Assembly (NCBI RefSeq): GCF_003469185.1
Contig: NZ_QSIL01000001.1
Location: 310,001-374,000, forward strand
Direction of reading: 5' to 3'
Source of the DNA: Collinsella sp. AM34-10
GTDB taxonomy: Bacteria > Actinomycetota > Coriobacteriia > Coriobacteriales > Coriobacteriaceae
DNA: 64,000 nucleotides
The notes beneath the pieces are model-generated. The model had not been told where the DNA came from. It searched no databases and saw only the letters and a list, made by a program, of their open reading frames with translations. Positions 31,879 to 40,583 of this stretch are shown in pieces. The stretch's first letter is position 1, and the number at the start of each line of letters is the position of its first letter. The position numbers and the translations under genes are program-made.

Positions 31879-33290
31879 TATCCGATCGCTCCTTCCATCT
31901 CGAGCTTGATCAGGTTGTTCATCTCGACGGCGTACTCAAGCGGCAGCTCCTTGGAGACCGGGTTGGCAAAGCCGTTGACGATCATGGTGCGGGCCTCTTC
32001 CTCCGATATGCCGCGGCTCATCAGGTAGAACACCTTGTCGTCGCCGATGCGGCCGATGGTGGCCTCGTGGCCGATGTCGACGTTCTTGGCGCGGATGTCC
32101 ATGGCGGGGATGGTATCGGAGCGGCTCTGGTCGTCGAGCATCAGCGACTGGCAGCTCACGGTTGCTTTGGAACCTTCGGCCTTAGGCGTGGCCACGATGG
32201 AGCTGCGGAAGGTCTGGATGCCGCCGCTCTTGGAGATACCCTTGGTCTCGACGGTTGCCGAGGTGTCGGGCGCGTTGAGCACGACCTTGCAGCCGGTATC
32301 GAGGTTCTGGCCGGCGCCGGCAAAGGTAATGCCGGTAAAGCTCGAGCGGGCGCGACGGCCGTTGAGCACGCTCATGGGGTAGAGGTAGCCCACGTGGCTG
32401 CCGAAGGAGCCGCTGATCCACTCGATGTCGCCGTCCTCGTCCACGCGCGCACGCTTGGTGTTGAGGTTGTACATGTTCTTGGACCAGTTCTCGATAGTCG
32501 AGTAGCGCAGGTGCGCACGCTTGCCCACAAAGAGCTCGACAGCGCCGGCGTGGAGGTTGGCTACGTTGTACTTGGGCGCGGAGCAACCCTCAATGAAGTG
32601 CAGGTCGGCATCGTCCTCGACGATGATGAGCGTGTGCTCAAACTGGCCGGCGCCCTTGGCGTTAAGGCGGAAGTAGCTCTGCAGCGGGAAGTCGAGCTTG
32701 GTGCCCTTGGGCACGTAGACAAACGAGCCGCCCGACCACACGGCACCATGCAGGGCCGCAAACTTGTGGTCGGTGGGCGGGATGAGCGTCATAAACTTCT
32801 CGTGGATGAGCGGCTCCCACTGCGGATCGTGCAGGGCCTCCTCGATGCCGGAGTAGACGATGCCCATCTTGGACGCGGTGTCCTGCATGTTGTGGTAGAC
32901 GAGTTCGGAGTCGTACTGCGCGCCGACGCCTGCCAGGTAGCTGCGCTCGGCCTCGGGGATACCCAGGCGCTCAAAGGTGTTCTTGATGTCGTCGGGCACC
33001 GACTCCCAGTCGTGCTTTTGGTCGGTGTTGGGCTTGACGTAGGTGACGATGTTGTCCATGTCCAGGCCCTCGATGGAGGGGCCCCACGTCGGGTCGGGAA
33101 AACGGTTGAAGATCTCGAGGGACTTTAAGCGCAGGTCGAGCATCCACTGCGGCTCGTCTTTCTTGGCGCTGATCTCGCGCACGATGTCGGGCGTGATGCC
33201 GGCGTCGAGGCGCTCGAATCCCTCCTCGCCATAGGTGAAGTCGTAGAGGCTGCGGTCGATGTCCGCGACCTCGGTGCGGTTCTTGGTCAT
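31878..33290 (-). CDS. sufB: SufB subunit of the SufBCD complex
   Basis: SufB is the main cluster-assembly subunit. The 470-residue protein shows the family features: PKGTKLDFPLQSYFRLNAKGAGQFEHT split over two conserved strands, the Cys in FIEGCSAPKYNVANLHAG, RYSTIENWSKNMYNLNTKRA, and the C-terminal GHEATIGRIGDDKVFYLMSRG. Length matches SufB from other bacteria. The start at 33290 lies 12 bases after the end of sufC. The operon order C-B-D-S-U matches that reported for many Gram-positive suf clusters except for the position of sufB. Confidence 0.97.
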   Translation of the reverse strand: MTKNRTEVADIDRSLYDFTYGEEGFERLDAGITPDIVREISAKKDEPQWMLDLRLKSLEIFNRFPDPTWGPSIEGLDMDNIVTYVKPNTDQKHDWESVPDDIKNTFERLGIPEAERSYLAGVGAQYDSELVYHNMQDTASKMGIVYSGIEEALHDPQWEPLIHEKFMTLIPPTDHKFAALHGAVWSGGSFVYVPKGTKLDFPLQSYFRLNAKGAGQFEHTLIIVEDDADLHFIEGCSAPKYNVANLHAGAVELFVGKRAHLRYSTIENWSKNMYNLNTKRARVDEDGDIEWISGSFGSHVGYLYPMSVLNGRRARSSFTGITFAGAGQNLDTGCKVVLNAPDTSATVETKGISKSGGIQTFRSSIVATPKAEGSKATVSCQSLMLDDQSRSDTIPAMDIRAKNVDIGHEATIGRIGDDKVFYLMSRGISEEEARTMIVNGFANPVSKELPLEYAVEMNNLIKLEMEGAIG

Positions 33291-33302
33291 TGCGTCGCCC
33301 CT

Positions 33303-34103
33303 TTACGCCTGCTGCTCGGCAGCGGCGGCCTCGGCCTGGGCGCGCTGCTCGGCGGCCTCGCGCTCGAAGGTCTCAAAGCCGTTCTTGTCGATCCAGGAGA
33401 TCAGCGAGGCGTCGTCCTCGCGCACGATATGGCCCTTGACCATAACGTGGACGCGGTCGACATCCAGATGCTCCAGGATGCGCGTGTTGTGCGTGATGAT
33501 GAGCATGGAGCCGTTGCAGCTCTTGCGGTAGGCGTCCATGCCATGGCTGACGGTGGACAGGGCGTCGACGTCCAGGCCCGAGTCGGTTTCGTCCAGGATG
33601 GCGAGCTTAGGCTGCAGCAGCAGAAGCTGGAGCATCTCGACCTTCTTTTTCTCGCCGCCCGAGAAGCCCACGCCCAGCTCGCGGTTGAGGTAGGCGGTGT
33701 CCATGTTGAGCTCTGCCGCGAGCTCCTTGACGCGCCGGCGGAACTCCTTGCCCTTCATCTCCAGGCCGGGGCGGCCGGCGATGCTGGCACGCAAAAAGCT
33801 CGACAGCGGCACGCCCGGGATCTCGACCGGGGCCTGGAAGCTCAGGAACAGGCCGGCGCGCGAGCGCTTGTCGGTGGTGAGCTCGGTGATGTCCTGGCCG
33901 TCAAAGACGATGCGGCCGTCGTTGACGGTATAGACAGGGTCGCCCATGACCAGGTGGCCGAGGGTGGACTTGCCGGCGCCGTTGGGTCCCATCAGCACGT
34001 GGGTCTCGCCGGCGGCGACGTTGAGGTTGACGTTGTGGAGGATGGTCTTCTCGTCCACGGAGGCGGTCAGACCTTCGATGGAAAGCAGCGGATTTGCGCT
34101 CAT
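33303..34103 (-). CDS. sufC: SufC ATPase of the SufBCD complex
   Basis: This ABC-type ATPase drives structural change in SufBD. The 266-residue protein has Walker A GPNGAGKST (39-47), the signature LGVGFSGGEKKKVEM and Walker B LAILDETDSGLD, followed by the switch His in ITHNTRI. No transmembrane part is present, as expected. The ATG at 34103 has AGAGGGACAGC upstream; an in-frame ATG at 34133 would place that site inside the gene and is rejected. It is the first gene of the suf operon and is divergent from an IscR-like regulator. The C-terminus has a Glu/Ala/Gln-rich tail. Confidence 0.96.
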   Translation of the reverse strand: MSANPLLSIEGLTASVDEKTILHNVNLNVAAGETHVLMGPNGAGKSTLGHLVMGDPVYTVNDGRIVFDGQDITELTTDKRSRAGLFLSFQAPVEIPGVPLSSFLRASIAGRPGLEMKGKEFRRRVKELAAELNMDTAYLNRELGVGFSGGEKKKVEMLQLLLLQPKLAILDETDSGLDVDALSTVSHGMDAYRKSCNGSMLIITHNTRILEHLDVDRVHVMVKGHIVREDDASLISWIDKNGFETFEREAAEQRAQAEAAAAEQQA

Positions 34104-34325
34104 GCTGTCCCTCTCTGTATATGGTGTACTCATAGGTGTACTAAACCCTAGGAATCTTCTCGGAATAAAGTTACTATGGGTTCGGCGTTAGTCAAGGGAA
34201 AACCCGACTAATCCACTCGACTTTTTAGATGTGGGACATAATAATCAGGTTTGTTTGCCCCGCGTGCATAAGATTTGGGACAAATAGGCCTGGTATTTTG
34301 TCCCGGCAACGATGAGAGGGTAGGT
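34104..34325. promoter_or_regulatory. Divergent suf / Rrf2-regulator control region
   Basis: On the minus strand TTGACT (34195-34190) precedes sufC as a possible -35; its -10 is unclear. On the plus strand an inverted repeat GGGACAAAT...ATTTTGTCCC (34278-34303) lies 23 bases before the regulator start and overlaps where its own promoter should be. It could be the operator of the Rrf2 protein or a relative of the GGGAC hairpins. It does not match the E. coli IscR type 1 site. Confidence 0.5.
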
Positions 34326-34757
34326 ATGCTCATTTCTTCTAAGGGCCGCTATGCCCTCCGGCTGATGATCTATATCGCGGCGTTGGGCGACGCCGAAGGC
34401 AAGATTGCCCTGCGCGAGGTCGCCGACCGCGAGCATATCTCGCAAAAGTACTTGGAGCAGCTGGTTCGTCCGCTTATGAAGTCGGGCCTGCTTAAGAGCG
34501 TGCGCGGCAAGGGCGGCGGCTACATGATGGCCAAGGACCCCGCCGAGGTGCGTGCCGGCGACATCCTGCGCGCCGTCGAGGGCAGCACGGCTCCGGTGGC
34601 GTGCGACGGCATCGACAACAGCTGCACCCGTAGTGATCTGTGCTCAACGGTCAAGTTCTGGCGCGGTCTGGACGACGTGATCGAAAAGTATGTCGACGGC
34701 GTGACCCTGGCCGACCTAGCCGCCGTCCCCGAGATCAACTTTGAGATTAAGCTGTAG
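34326..34757 (+). CDS. Rrf2-family regulator, IscR-like
   Basis: The 143-residue protein has the Rrf2 winged helix (MLISSKGRYALRLMIYIA, then HISQKYLEQLVRPLMKSGLLKSVRG split over the recognition helix). Three cysteines, Cys93, Cys100 and Cys106 (ACDGIDNSC and SDLC), have the spacing that holds an iron-sulfur cluster in IscR. Being divergent from sufCBDSU, it very likely senses cluster status and controls that operon. The ATG at 34326 follows GAGAGGG. The MntA-like gene begins eight bases after its stop, so all three may share a transcript. Confidence 0.9.
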   Translation: MLISSKGRYALRLMIYIAALGDAEGKIALREVADREHISQKYLEQLVRPLMKSGLLKSVRGKGGGYMMAKDPAEVRAGDILRAVEGSTAPVACDGIDNSCTRSDLCSTVKFWRGLDDVIEKYVDGVTLADLAAVPEINFEIKL

Positions 34758-34765
34758 GGCTGCAA

Positions 34766-35053
34766 ATGGCATCTCTCGACAAGGTGTACAAGCAAATCGA
34801 AGATTTTGCTCGGGAATGTGACGCCGAGAAAGTTGTGCTGTTTGGGTCTCGCGCTCGAGGCAACAACTTGCCTAAGAGCGATATTGACATCGCCGTAGCA
34901 GGTTGCCGGGATTTCGGCCGTTTCTCATATTTGATCGAGGAGCGTCTTGATACTCTTTTAGATGTAGATGTCGTCAATCTCGATGAGTCCTTATCGCAGC
35001 AATTGCTCGATGAAATTGCCAGGGATGGTGTGATTCTGTATGAAAAAATATGA
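34766..35053 (+). CDS. mntA: MntA-like nucleotidyltransferase antitoxin
   Basis: The 95-residue protein is a minimal nucleotidyltransferase: FGSRARGNNLPKSDIDIAV gives the GSxxRG motif (27-32) and the Asp pair Asp39 and Asp41 that bind metal. In MntA/HepT systems this enzyme modifies the HEPT toxin with AMP and neutralises it. The following gene overlaps by 14 bases and encodes the HEPT-fold partner, which makes the pair convincing. It lies immediately after the IscR-like gene. Confidence 0.85.
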   Translation: MASLDKVYKQIEDFARECDAEKVVLFGSRARGNNLPKSDIDIAVAGCRDFGRFSYLIEERLDTLLDVDVVNLDESLSQQLLDEIARDGVILYEKI

Positions 35054-35459
35054 GAACTTTGCCAGCGCCTTGGCGAATCTTGAGGATGCGCCCAATCAGG
35101 ATCTCAACAATGATTTTGTTCAGAGTGGATTGATTAATAAGTTCAATCTTCAATTTGAACTGAGCTGGAAGCTCCTTAAGCGTCTGCTCGAGTATGAGGG
35201 TGCCACGCTTGCCGCGTCGGGGTCTCCTCGTGCCATCTTGAAGGAGTCCTACCGATTCTACGACTTTATTGATGAGGCAGCCTGGCTAGATATGCTCAGA
35301 GACCGCAATACGAACGTCCATATCTACGACAACAAGCTCGCTCAAGATTTGATTCAGCGCATCTTGGACGTCTATATCCCTGCTTTCTGCCAGTTGAGGG
35401 ACGGGCTGATGGAGCGTTACGGCGAGCTTCTGTTGGCGCCTGACGACCAGTTTGTTTAA
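35040..35459 (+). CDS. hepT: HepT-like toxin (HI0074-type nucleotidyltransferase partner)
   Basis: The 139-residue all-helical protein belongs to the nucleotidyltransferase substrate-binding/HEPT group. FNLQFELSWKLLKRLLEYEG is the conserved helix of this subfamily. The RNase motif R-x4-H is present as Arg89-NTNV-His94, followed by Tyr96 (HIYD), the tyrosine modified in characterised HepT toxins. It overlaps mntA by 14 bases, with translational coupling. Its target RNA is unknown here. Confidence 0.83.
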   Translation: MKKYENFASALANLEDAPNQDLNNDFVQSGLINKFNLQFELSWKLLKRLLEYEGATLAASGSPRAILKESYRFYDFIDEAAWLDMLRDRNTNVHIYDNKLAQDLIQRILDVYIPAFCQLRDGLMERYGELLLAPDDQFV

Positions 35460-35587
35460 TTCCTTAAGATTTCGCGGAGGGTTGTTGCCGTTTACCGAGG
35501 GGTTGTTGTGCAACAACGGGCGAGCTGCAATACTTATTTTTATCTTTGCAAACTTCACTTTAACTACACCAATGCAGGGAGGATCTT

Positions 35588-37342
35588 ATGCAGCCCAAGC
35601 ATTCCGCGATTGTGGCAGGCCTGACGCTGGCGCTTTCGTTTGGCGCCGTTGCCGCGCCTGTGACTGCTGTTGCCGAGGAGCCCGCGCCGGGTGTTGCCTC
35701 GGATGCCACCGATATCGATAAGGGCCTTTACACCCAGCAGTCTTTTTCGGGCGTGCTGAGGTCGGTTCAGGGGGTCTCGTTTGTCAACGTGACTGCCGAG
35801 ATGAAGTACTTCACCAAATACGAGAGCCATGGCAACTATAACCAGGGCTTTTCGTATGGCGATGGCTATAACGCGCTAGGTTATTACCAGTTCGACCGCC
35901 GTTGGTCGCTTGTTCCGTTTATGAAACAGGTCTATAACTACGACTCTGCTAAGTACAGCATGCTTAAGGACGCGATTGACCGCGGTGGCGAGATTTCCAA
36001 CGCGAACAACCCCATGTATGCGAACGGCCAGCTCACCGAGCTGGGTCGTATTGCGCAGGAGGCCTTCCAGGGTGCTTATAACACCGACCCTGCTGAGTTC
36101 TCGGCGCTGCAGGATGCCTATGCGTATAACTCGTACTATGCGGTGACCGAGGCGTGGCTCAAGAGTGCTCTCGGCATTGATATCTCCGGCCGCGCCGACT
36201 GTGTCAAGGGCATGGTGTGGAGTATTACTAACATGTGCGGCACCGGTGGCTGCAGAGACTTCTTCCGCTGGGCAAACCTTTCCAACAGCATGACGGACCG
36301 CGAGTTTGTGACGGCGCTTTCCAACAGCGTGGTCAATAACGTGGCGACCAAGTATGCAAGCCAGCCCCAGTATCATGAGGGCTGGAAGAACCGCTACCGC
36401 AATGAGCTCAAGGATTGTCTGGTCTATATCGCCGAGGACGAGGCTGCCGCGGCAACGCCTGTGGAGCCCGTGCAGCCCGAGCCCACGCCGGCGCCTGGTC
36501 CGAGCATGGCGCCTGCTGCTCCCGCCGCACCGACGCCTGGTACCGATGACGGTGCGGGCGACGATAATGATACGGATGCGCCCTCGACCGATACTGACGG
36601 CGATGGCTCTGCTGGTGGCACTACCAACGACGGCTCTTCCTCGAGCGGCTCCGATTCGAACGGCTCTGCTGCGGGCGATTCGTCTTCAAGTTCTGCCGGC
36701 AATACGGGCAGTGCCGCCTCTGGTTCGACCGACGCTGGTTCCTCTGACTCTTCCACTGGCTCGAGCGATTCTTCCGCCGATACTGGTTCTAGCAATGACT
36801 CTAACTCTGACGCCGCTTCTGATTCCGGTGCTTCCAAGGACGACTCGAATAAGGCGCCGGACGCGCCGGTTATTTCGACGGACAAGAAGCCCTCTTTCGT
36901 TGTGCAGCTTGGCTACACGTTTGGTTCCTCGCTGATGGCTGGCGCAAGCAGCTTGTCTCCTGACAAGAACAATTCTGATCAGACTTCCACGGAAAAGGCC
37001 GAGGCCGCAAAGGGCGACTCCAAGGACGATGATTCCGAGAAGACCGAGTCCGATAAGAGTACTAGCTCTGAGGAAAAGGGCGAGAAGTCCGCTCAGAAGA
37101 AGGACGAGGAAAAGGGCAAGACCGACAACCAGAACCAGGAGCAAAATGGCTCTAAAACGGTGACCACCACGACCACGACCAAGTCTTCGGGCGGTAACAT
37201 GCCCAAGACGGGCGACCTCATCGTTATGGCGAGCCTTGCCAGTGCAAGCTTGGCCACGCTGGGTGCCACGTCTATTGTGAGTGGCAAGCATAAGCTCGAT
37301 CAGCAGAATAAGACTGCTGGTGAGGACGGTTCTGAGGAGTAG
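35588..37342 (+). CDS. Cell-wall-anchored protein with lysozyme-like N-terminal domain
   Basis: The 584-residue protein has a signal peptide (1-29, ending AVAEE). Residues about 55-280 contain YESHGNYNQGFSYGDGYNALGYYQF, whose two halves resemble a peptidoglycan-hydrolase pattern with the Glu of the YES motif as candidate catalytic residue. Then comes a long Ser/Asp/Thr-rich, probably disordered stalk (about 285-430) and a Lys/Glu-rich segment. The C-terminus has a sorting signal: MPKTG at 538-542, a hydrophobic helix and a charged tail. MPKTG departs from the usual LPxTG at the first position, and a membrane-crossing helix with a longer tail than usual follows. A sortase is not encoded here. 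The enzymatic assignment is moderate, the surface anchoring stronger. Confidence 0.72.
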   Translation: MQPKHSAIVAGLTLALSFGAVAAPVTAVAEEPAPGVASDATDIDKGLYTQQSFSGVLRSVQGVSFVNVTAEMKYFTKYESHGNYNQGFSYGDGYNALGYYQFDRRWSLVPFMKQVYNYDSAKYSMLKDAIDRGGEISNANNPMYANGQLTELGRIAQEAFQGAYNTDPAEFSALQDAYAYNSYYAVTEAWLKSALGIDISGRADCVKGMVWSITNMCGTGGCRDFFRWANLSNSMTDREFVTALSNSVVNNVATKYASQPQYHEGWKNRYRNELKDCLVYIAEDEAAAATPVEPVQPEPTPAPGPSMAPAAPAAPTPGTDDGAGDDNDTDAPSTDTDGDGSAGGTTNDGSSSSGSDSNGSAAGDSSSSSAGNTGSAASGSTDAGSSDSSTGSSDSSADTGSSNDSNSDAASDSGASKDDSNKAPDAPVISTDKKPSFVVQLGYTFGSSLMAGASSLSPDKNNSDQTSTEKAEAAKGDSKDDDSEKTESDKSTSSEEKGEKSAQKKDEEKGKTDNQNQEQNGSKTVTTTTTTKSSGGNMPKTGDLIVMASLASASLATLGATSIVSGKHKLDQQNKTAGEDGSEE

Positions 37343-37376
37343 CCCCTCGGTTGTCAGATAGCTAAAGAGTCGGGAC

Positions 37377-37408
37377 GGGCCCGGTGCGAATGCATCGGGC
37401 CCTGTTTT
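37377..37408 (+). terminator. Terminator after the wall-anchored protein gene
   Basis: GGGCCCGGTGC and GCATCGGGCCC (one G-T-type mismatch) form a stem with a short loop, followed by TGTTTTGTTG. Confidence 0.75.
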
Positions 37409-37544
37409 GTTGTGCAACGATTAGTTGTGCCCCCCTCACGCCCCATGTTGCTACCGTTGCCCGATATGTTTATGTGCCTACATCAATAAGCTCGTGGCGG
37501 TCATTACAATTGACATCATGCTGTGATTTAAGGGGAACGTTGCG

Positions 37545-39341
37545 ATGTCTGAACAGGCAAATAATGGTTGTGCTGCCGGCTTTGGCGTGCGTCTAATCGG
37601 CTGTACCGACGATGTGGTTTTGCCCATCGGCATGTACGACTATACGGAGGCTCTTGGTTGCTGCACGCTGGTCGACAAGACCATGTTTATTGCCGATATG
37701 CTGGATTGCGATGCGTCCGTTTTGGTGTGCTGCCGACCCGAGGGTTTTGGCAAGAGCATGAACTTGTCGATGCTCAAGGCTTTTCTGGAGCGTCCCGCAG
37801 TCGGTCGCGCCGGTCGGATTTCATTTGCCGATACTCTGATTTGGGGTGCGGATGGCGGGCGCTATCGGAATGAGTACGCGTGCTATCCAGTGATATCGCT
37901 GGACTTTTCTGGCGCTGCGAGGCGTGGTGCCTCTGTTGTCGGCGTCGTGCGTGATGCTCTTTCGGGCGAATGCGCTCGCTTGATGCCACTCTTGGAAGCT
38001 CCGGATTTAGCTCGAGACAAGGTACGTCACATTGAACGCGTTGCGCGTGGCGTGGCGAGCGAGGCCGAGGTTGACTCGGCGCTTGGTCTGCTCATTGAGC
38101 TGCTGGAGATTGCCTGCGATGAGCAGGTTGTATTGCTCGTTGATGGGTACGACGCGGCGTGGTCGCGCTGTGCGAGCGCGAGGGACGCTTCCGTCGTCGG
38201 TCCGGCGGAGCTGCTCGATCGCGTGCTGTTCGACGCCATTGCCACCGCGGGCCATTCGCTACGGTTGACGTGTCTGATGGGGGAGCGTCCCGGTCCTGCC
38301 GAGGAGGCGCTTTCTTCGCGCAGCTGCTCGTATCGTCTTTCGACGCCCCTTTCGACGTGGTGCGACCGTTGGTTCGGCTTTTCGGATGCCGAGGTTGAGG
38401 CTCTGTTGAGTCATGCTGGACGCGAGGAATACCTGGATGATGCGCGTGAATGGCTCGAGGGATATCGGTTTGGCAGGGCCTATTGCTCGAGTCCGACGCG
38501 TGTGATCGGTTTTCTGGACCGAGGCTGCACAGCGCCTGTGCGAGCCGATCTGTATGGGTATGCCGATTGCCTGAGTAGGGTAGTTGCCGGGTGGAATCTC
38601 GACCGCCTTTCGGTCTTGTTCGATTTGCTCGAGGCTCATGGATGCGTTGAGGTCTCGCTTGGTTTGGGCGCTGCGGGGCCAGAGGCCTCGCCTGATGATG
38701 GCCTGTGGACGGCGCTGTATCTGTCCGGTTTCCTGACGACGGATTTGATTGAGGAGCCGGAGCATGGTGGTCGTCTCCGTGCTCTGCGGTTGCCCAATAA
38801 CGAGCTTCGTCAGGCCTTTCGTCTGGTGATTATTGATTGGTTTGAGCGTGCTGCCGAGGACGTTCGAGACGTCGATACGTTTCGAGATGGGTTGTGCCGC
38901 GGGGATGAGAATGCCGTGAGACAGGCGTTAGACCGCATCCTGGGAGATGCGGGAATCGGTGCGAACAACCCAGATGCGCAGCTGCCATATCACCTGCTCT
39001 TGCAGGGGCTCTGCTTTGGATTGCCGGGCTATGCCAATCCTGCCTCGAGGCGAAAGCGTGGCGCGGATCGCTGGGACATCCAGGCATTTCCTACGGGCAC
39101 CGTGTTTGACGTGGCAGACACGATCGGCATGCTCGACGAGCGTCCGCTGATAACGGTCAATATGATGTTTGACCCCGGTGTGAACGCGCTGGGCCTAGAG
39201 CTGCTGGCCGTTCAGGCGCTGCTCGACATAGAGCGCGACGGTATCGACAAGATTCGCGTACCGCGACCCGGTGTGGGCCGCATGCGCTGGGGGTTCGGGT
39301 TTGACGGACAGCATGTGGCAGCGGTGTGCCAGCGGCTGTAG
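37545..39341 (+). CDS. AAA-ATPase-like protein with C-terminal PD-(D/E)XK nuclease-like domain
   Basis: The 598-residue protein matches the 'predicted AAA-ATPase' family seen in many gut bacteria. The entry motif YTLVDKT appears as CTLVDKTMFI. The Walker A is CRPEGFGKSMNLSML (63-77), where most members have RPRRFGKT. QVVLLVDGYDA gives the Walker B. The C-terminal third (PLITVNMMFDPGVNALGLEL...) corresponds to the nuclease-fold region, but I do not see a clean D-ExK motif, so that activity may be lost. These genes are often numerous, rapidly changing and of unknown function. The ATG at 37545 follows AAGGGGAA. It is flanked by terminators or gaps and likely stands alone. Confidence 0.75.
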   Translation: MSEQANNGCAAGFGVRLIGCTDDVVLPIGMYDYTEALGCCTLVDKTMFIADMLDCDASVLVCCRPEGFGKSMNLSMLKAFLERPAVGRAGRISFADTLIWGADGGRYRNEYACYPVISLDFSGAARRGASVVGVVRDALSGECARLMPLLEAPDLARDKVRHIERVARGVASEAEVDSALGLLIELLEIACDEQVVLLVDGYDAAWSRCASARDASVVGPAELLDRVLFDAIATAGHSLRLTCLMGERPGPAEEALSSRSCSYRLSTPLSTWCDRWFGFSDAEVEALLSHAGREEYLDDAREWLEGYRFGRAYCSSPTRVIGFLDRGCTAPVRADLYGYADCLSRVVAGWNLDRLSVLFDLLEAHGCVEVSLGLGAAGPEASPDDGLWTALYLSGFLTTDLIEEPEHGGRLRALRLPNNELRQAFRLVIIDWFERAAEDVRDVDTFRDGLCRGDENAVRQALDRILGDAGIGANNPDAQLPYHLLLQGLCFGLPGYANPASRRKRGADRWDIQAFPTGTVFDVADTIGMLDERPLITVNMMFDPGVNALGLELLAVQALLDIERDGIDKIRVPRPGVGRMRWGFGFDGQHVAAVCQRL

Positions 39342-39368
39342 GGGCAGGTGATACTGTAAGTGTGCCCG

Positions 39369-40388
39369 CTACTCTGCGTCCTTCATGGGCGGCATGGGCT
39401 CCCAGTCGGGGTCCTTGATAATCTTGCGGGCGTCTTTCATGCCACGGCGCAGCGCCGGGATGCCGGTCTTAAAGCACTTGTCGACCGCTGCCAGACGAAT
39501 GAACTCCTTGCAAAAGGTCGCGGCATTGCCCAGACGGAACAGCATGGGGTGGTAGTCACCGTAGATCTGCATGTAGCGGGCCAAAAAGCCGCGATTGCGC
39601 ATGATGTAGTAGCGGTTGGTGTCGCTCGTGGAGTTGAGCTGGCGTTTGCCGGCGATGTCCCAGTTAGAGACGGCGCGGGCGCGCTTGAGCACCACGTCGG
39701 CAACCACGGCGGCGGGGAAGTGCTGGCTCGCAACATAGCCGTAGCAGGCATCGTCGCCGTAGATGAAAAAGCGCGCATCGGGCAGGCCGATCTTGTCGAC
39801 TACGCGACGCGAGAACAGGCCGCCTTCAAAGCACAGCTGGTTCATGGCGCGGTAGCCCTCGGGGCCCAGGTCCCACTTAGCGATGGGGTTGGGGATACCG
39901 AGCGAAAGGATGAGCTGGTACTGCCAAAAGAAGGCACCGCCGTCGAAGTCCAGGCGCGAACCCTGGATAACGTCGTAGCGGTCGGTCCACTTTGCCAGGC
40001 GCTCGATGCCCTCCGGGATGACGAGCACGTCGTCGTCCATGACCCAGAACCACTGGGCGCCCAAGTCGTAGGCGCACTTGGTGCCGGCGGAGAAGCCACC
40101 CGCGCCGCCACCGTTTTCAAGCTGCGGCGCGTAGATAACGCGGTCGGTGCCACCCTTTGCGTCGGGCTGGTCGGTGTCGATGCCCCACAGGTTGGCGAGG
40201 CGCTCGTTGAATGCGACGCACATGGCTTCGGTCTCGCGCGAATTCTCATTGTCGACAATCACGATGCGCCAGGGCGTTGCCGTGAGCTCGGTCATGGAGT
40301 CGAACAGGTTGGCCAGAAGCTCCTGGCGCTTGTACGTAACGACAACGATGGCGAGCTTATCGATGGGAGCGGGAAGGGTGGAAGTCAT
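39369..40388 (-). CDS. Family 2 glycosyltransferase, galactofuranosyl/rhamnosyl-type
   Basis: The 339-residue GT-A enzyme begins with LAIVVVTYKRQELL and has the nucleotide-sugar site WFWVMDDDVLV, with the acidic DDD motif. The acceptor-side segment FIYGDDACYGYVASQ, where other members have D-EY, and NRYYIMRNRGFLARY near the C-terminus are features I associate with galactofuranosyl- or rhamnosyltransferases. The donor and acceptor are unknown. It is soluble and would act at the inner membrane face. The ATG at 40388 is preferred (AAAGGA about 12 bases upstream); an earlier in-frame start at 40451 would run through an 18-bp palindrome. It begins the surface polysaccharide region. Confidence 0.85.
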   Translation of the reverse strand: MTSTLPAPIDKLAIVVVTYKRQELLANLFDSMTELTATPWRIVIVDNENSRETEAMCVAFNERLANLWGIDTDQPDAKGGTDRVIYAPQLENGGGAGGFSAGTKCAYDLGAQWFWVMDDDVLVIPEGIERLAKWTDRYDVIQGSRLDFDGGAFFWQYQLILSLGIPNPIAKWDLGPEGYRAMNQLCFEGGLFSRRVVDKIGLPDARFFIYGDDACYGYVASQHFPAAVVADVVLKRARAVSNWDIAGKRQLNSTSDTNRYYIMRNRGFLARYMQIYGDYHPMLFRLGNAATFCKEFIRLAAVDKCFKTGIPALRRGMKDARKIIKDPDWEPMPPMKDAE

Positions 40389-40441
40389 GAACGAGAATAT
40401 CCTTTCGCGTGGGCAGCATATCGGCCCTGCGGAATAAACAA

Positions 40442-40459
40442 CGTGTCCCATGGGACACG
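40442..40459. promoter_or_regulatory. Perfect 18-bp palindrome CGTGTCCCATGGGACACG
   Basis: A perfect palindrome lies 54 bases upstream of the GT2 start at 40388. On that strand a TACAAT box (40468-40463) sits just before it, so the palindrome would overlap the transcription start, a usual place for a repressor. The binding protein is unknown. Confidence 0.5.
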
Positions 40460-40583
40460 ACTATTGTAAGCGTAGGTAGGCGCCCGCGGTTAATGTTCCA
40501 CTAATCACCAAGAACGTTTGCTACAAGCCTGGTTGACGTGCGTGCGCGGCGAGATTGCAAGCGCGCATTGTGGTATTACATAG

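Noticed and set aside
29252..33128. Long plus-strand frames opposite sufS, sufD and sufB
   Set aside because: The suf genes are certain from motifs and overlaps, and the reverse frames are compositional shadows.
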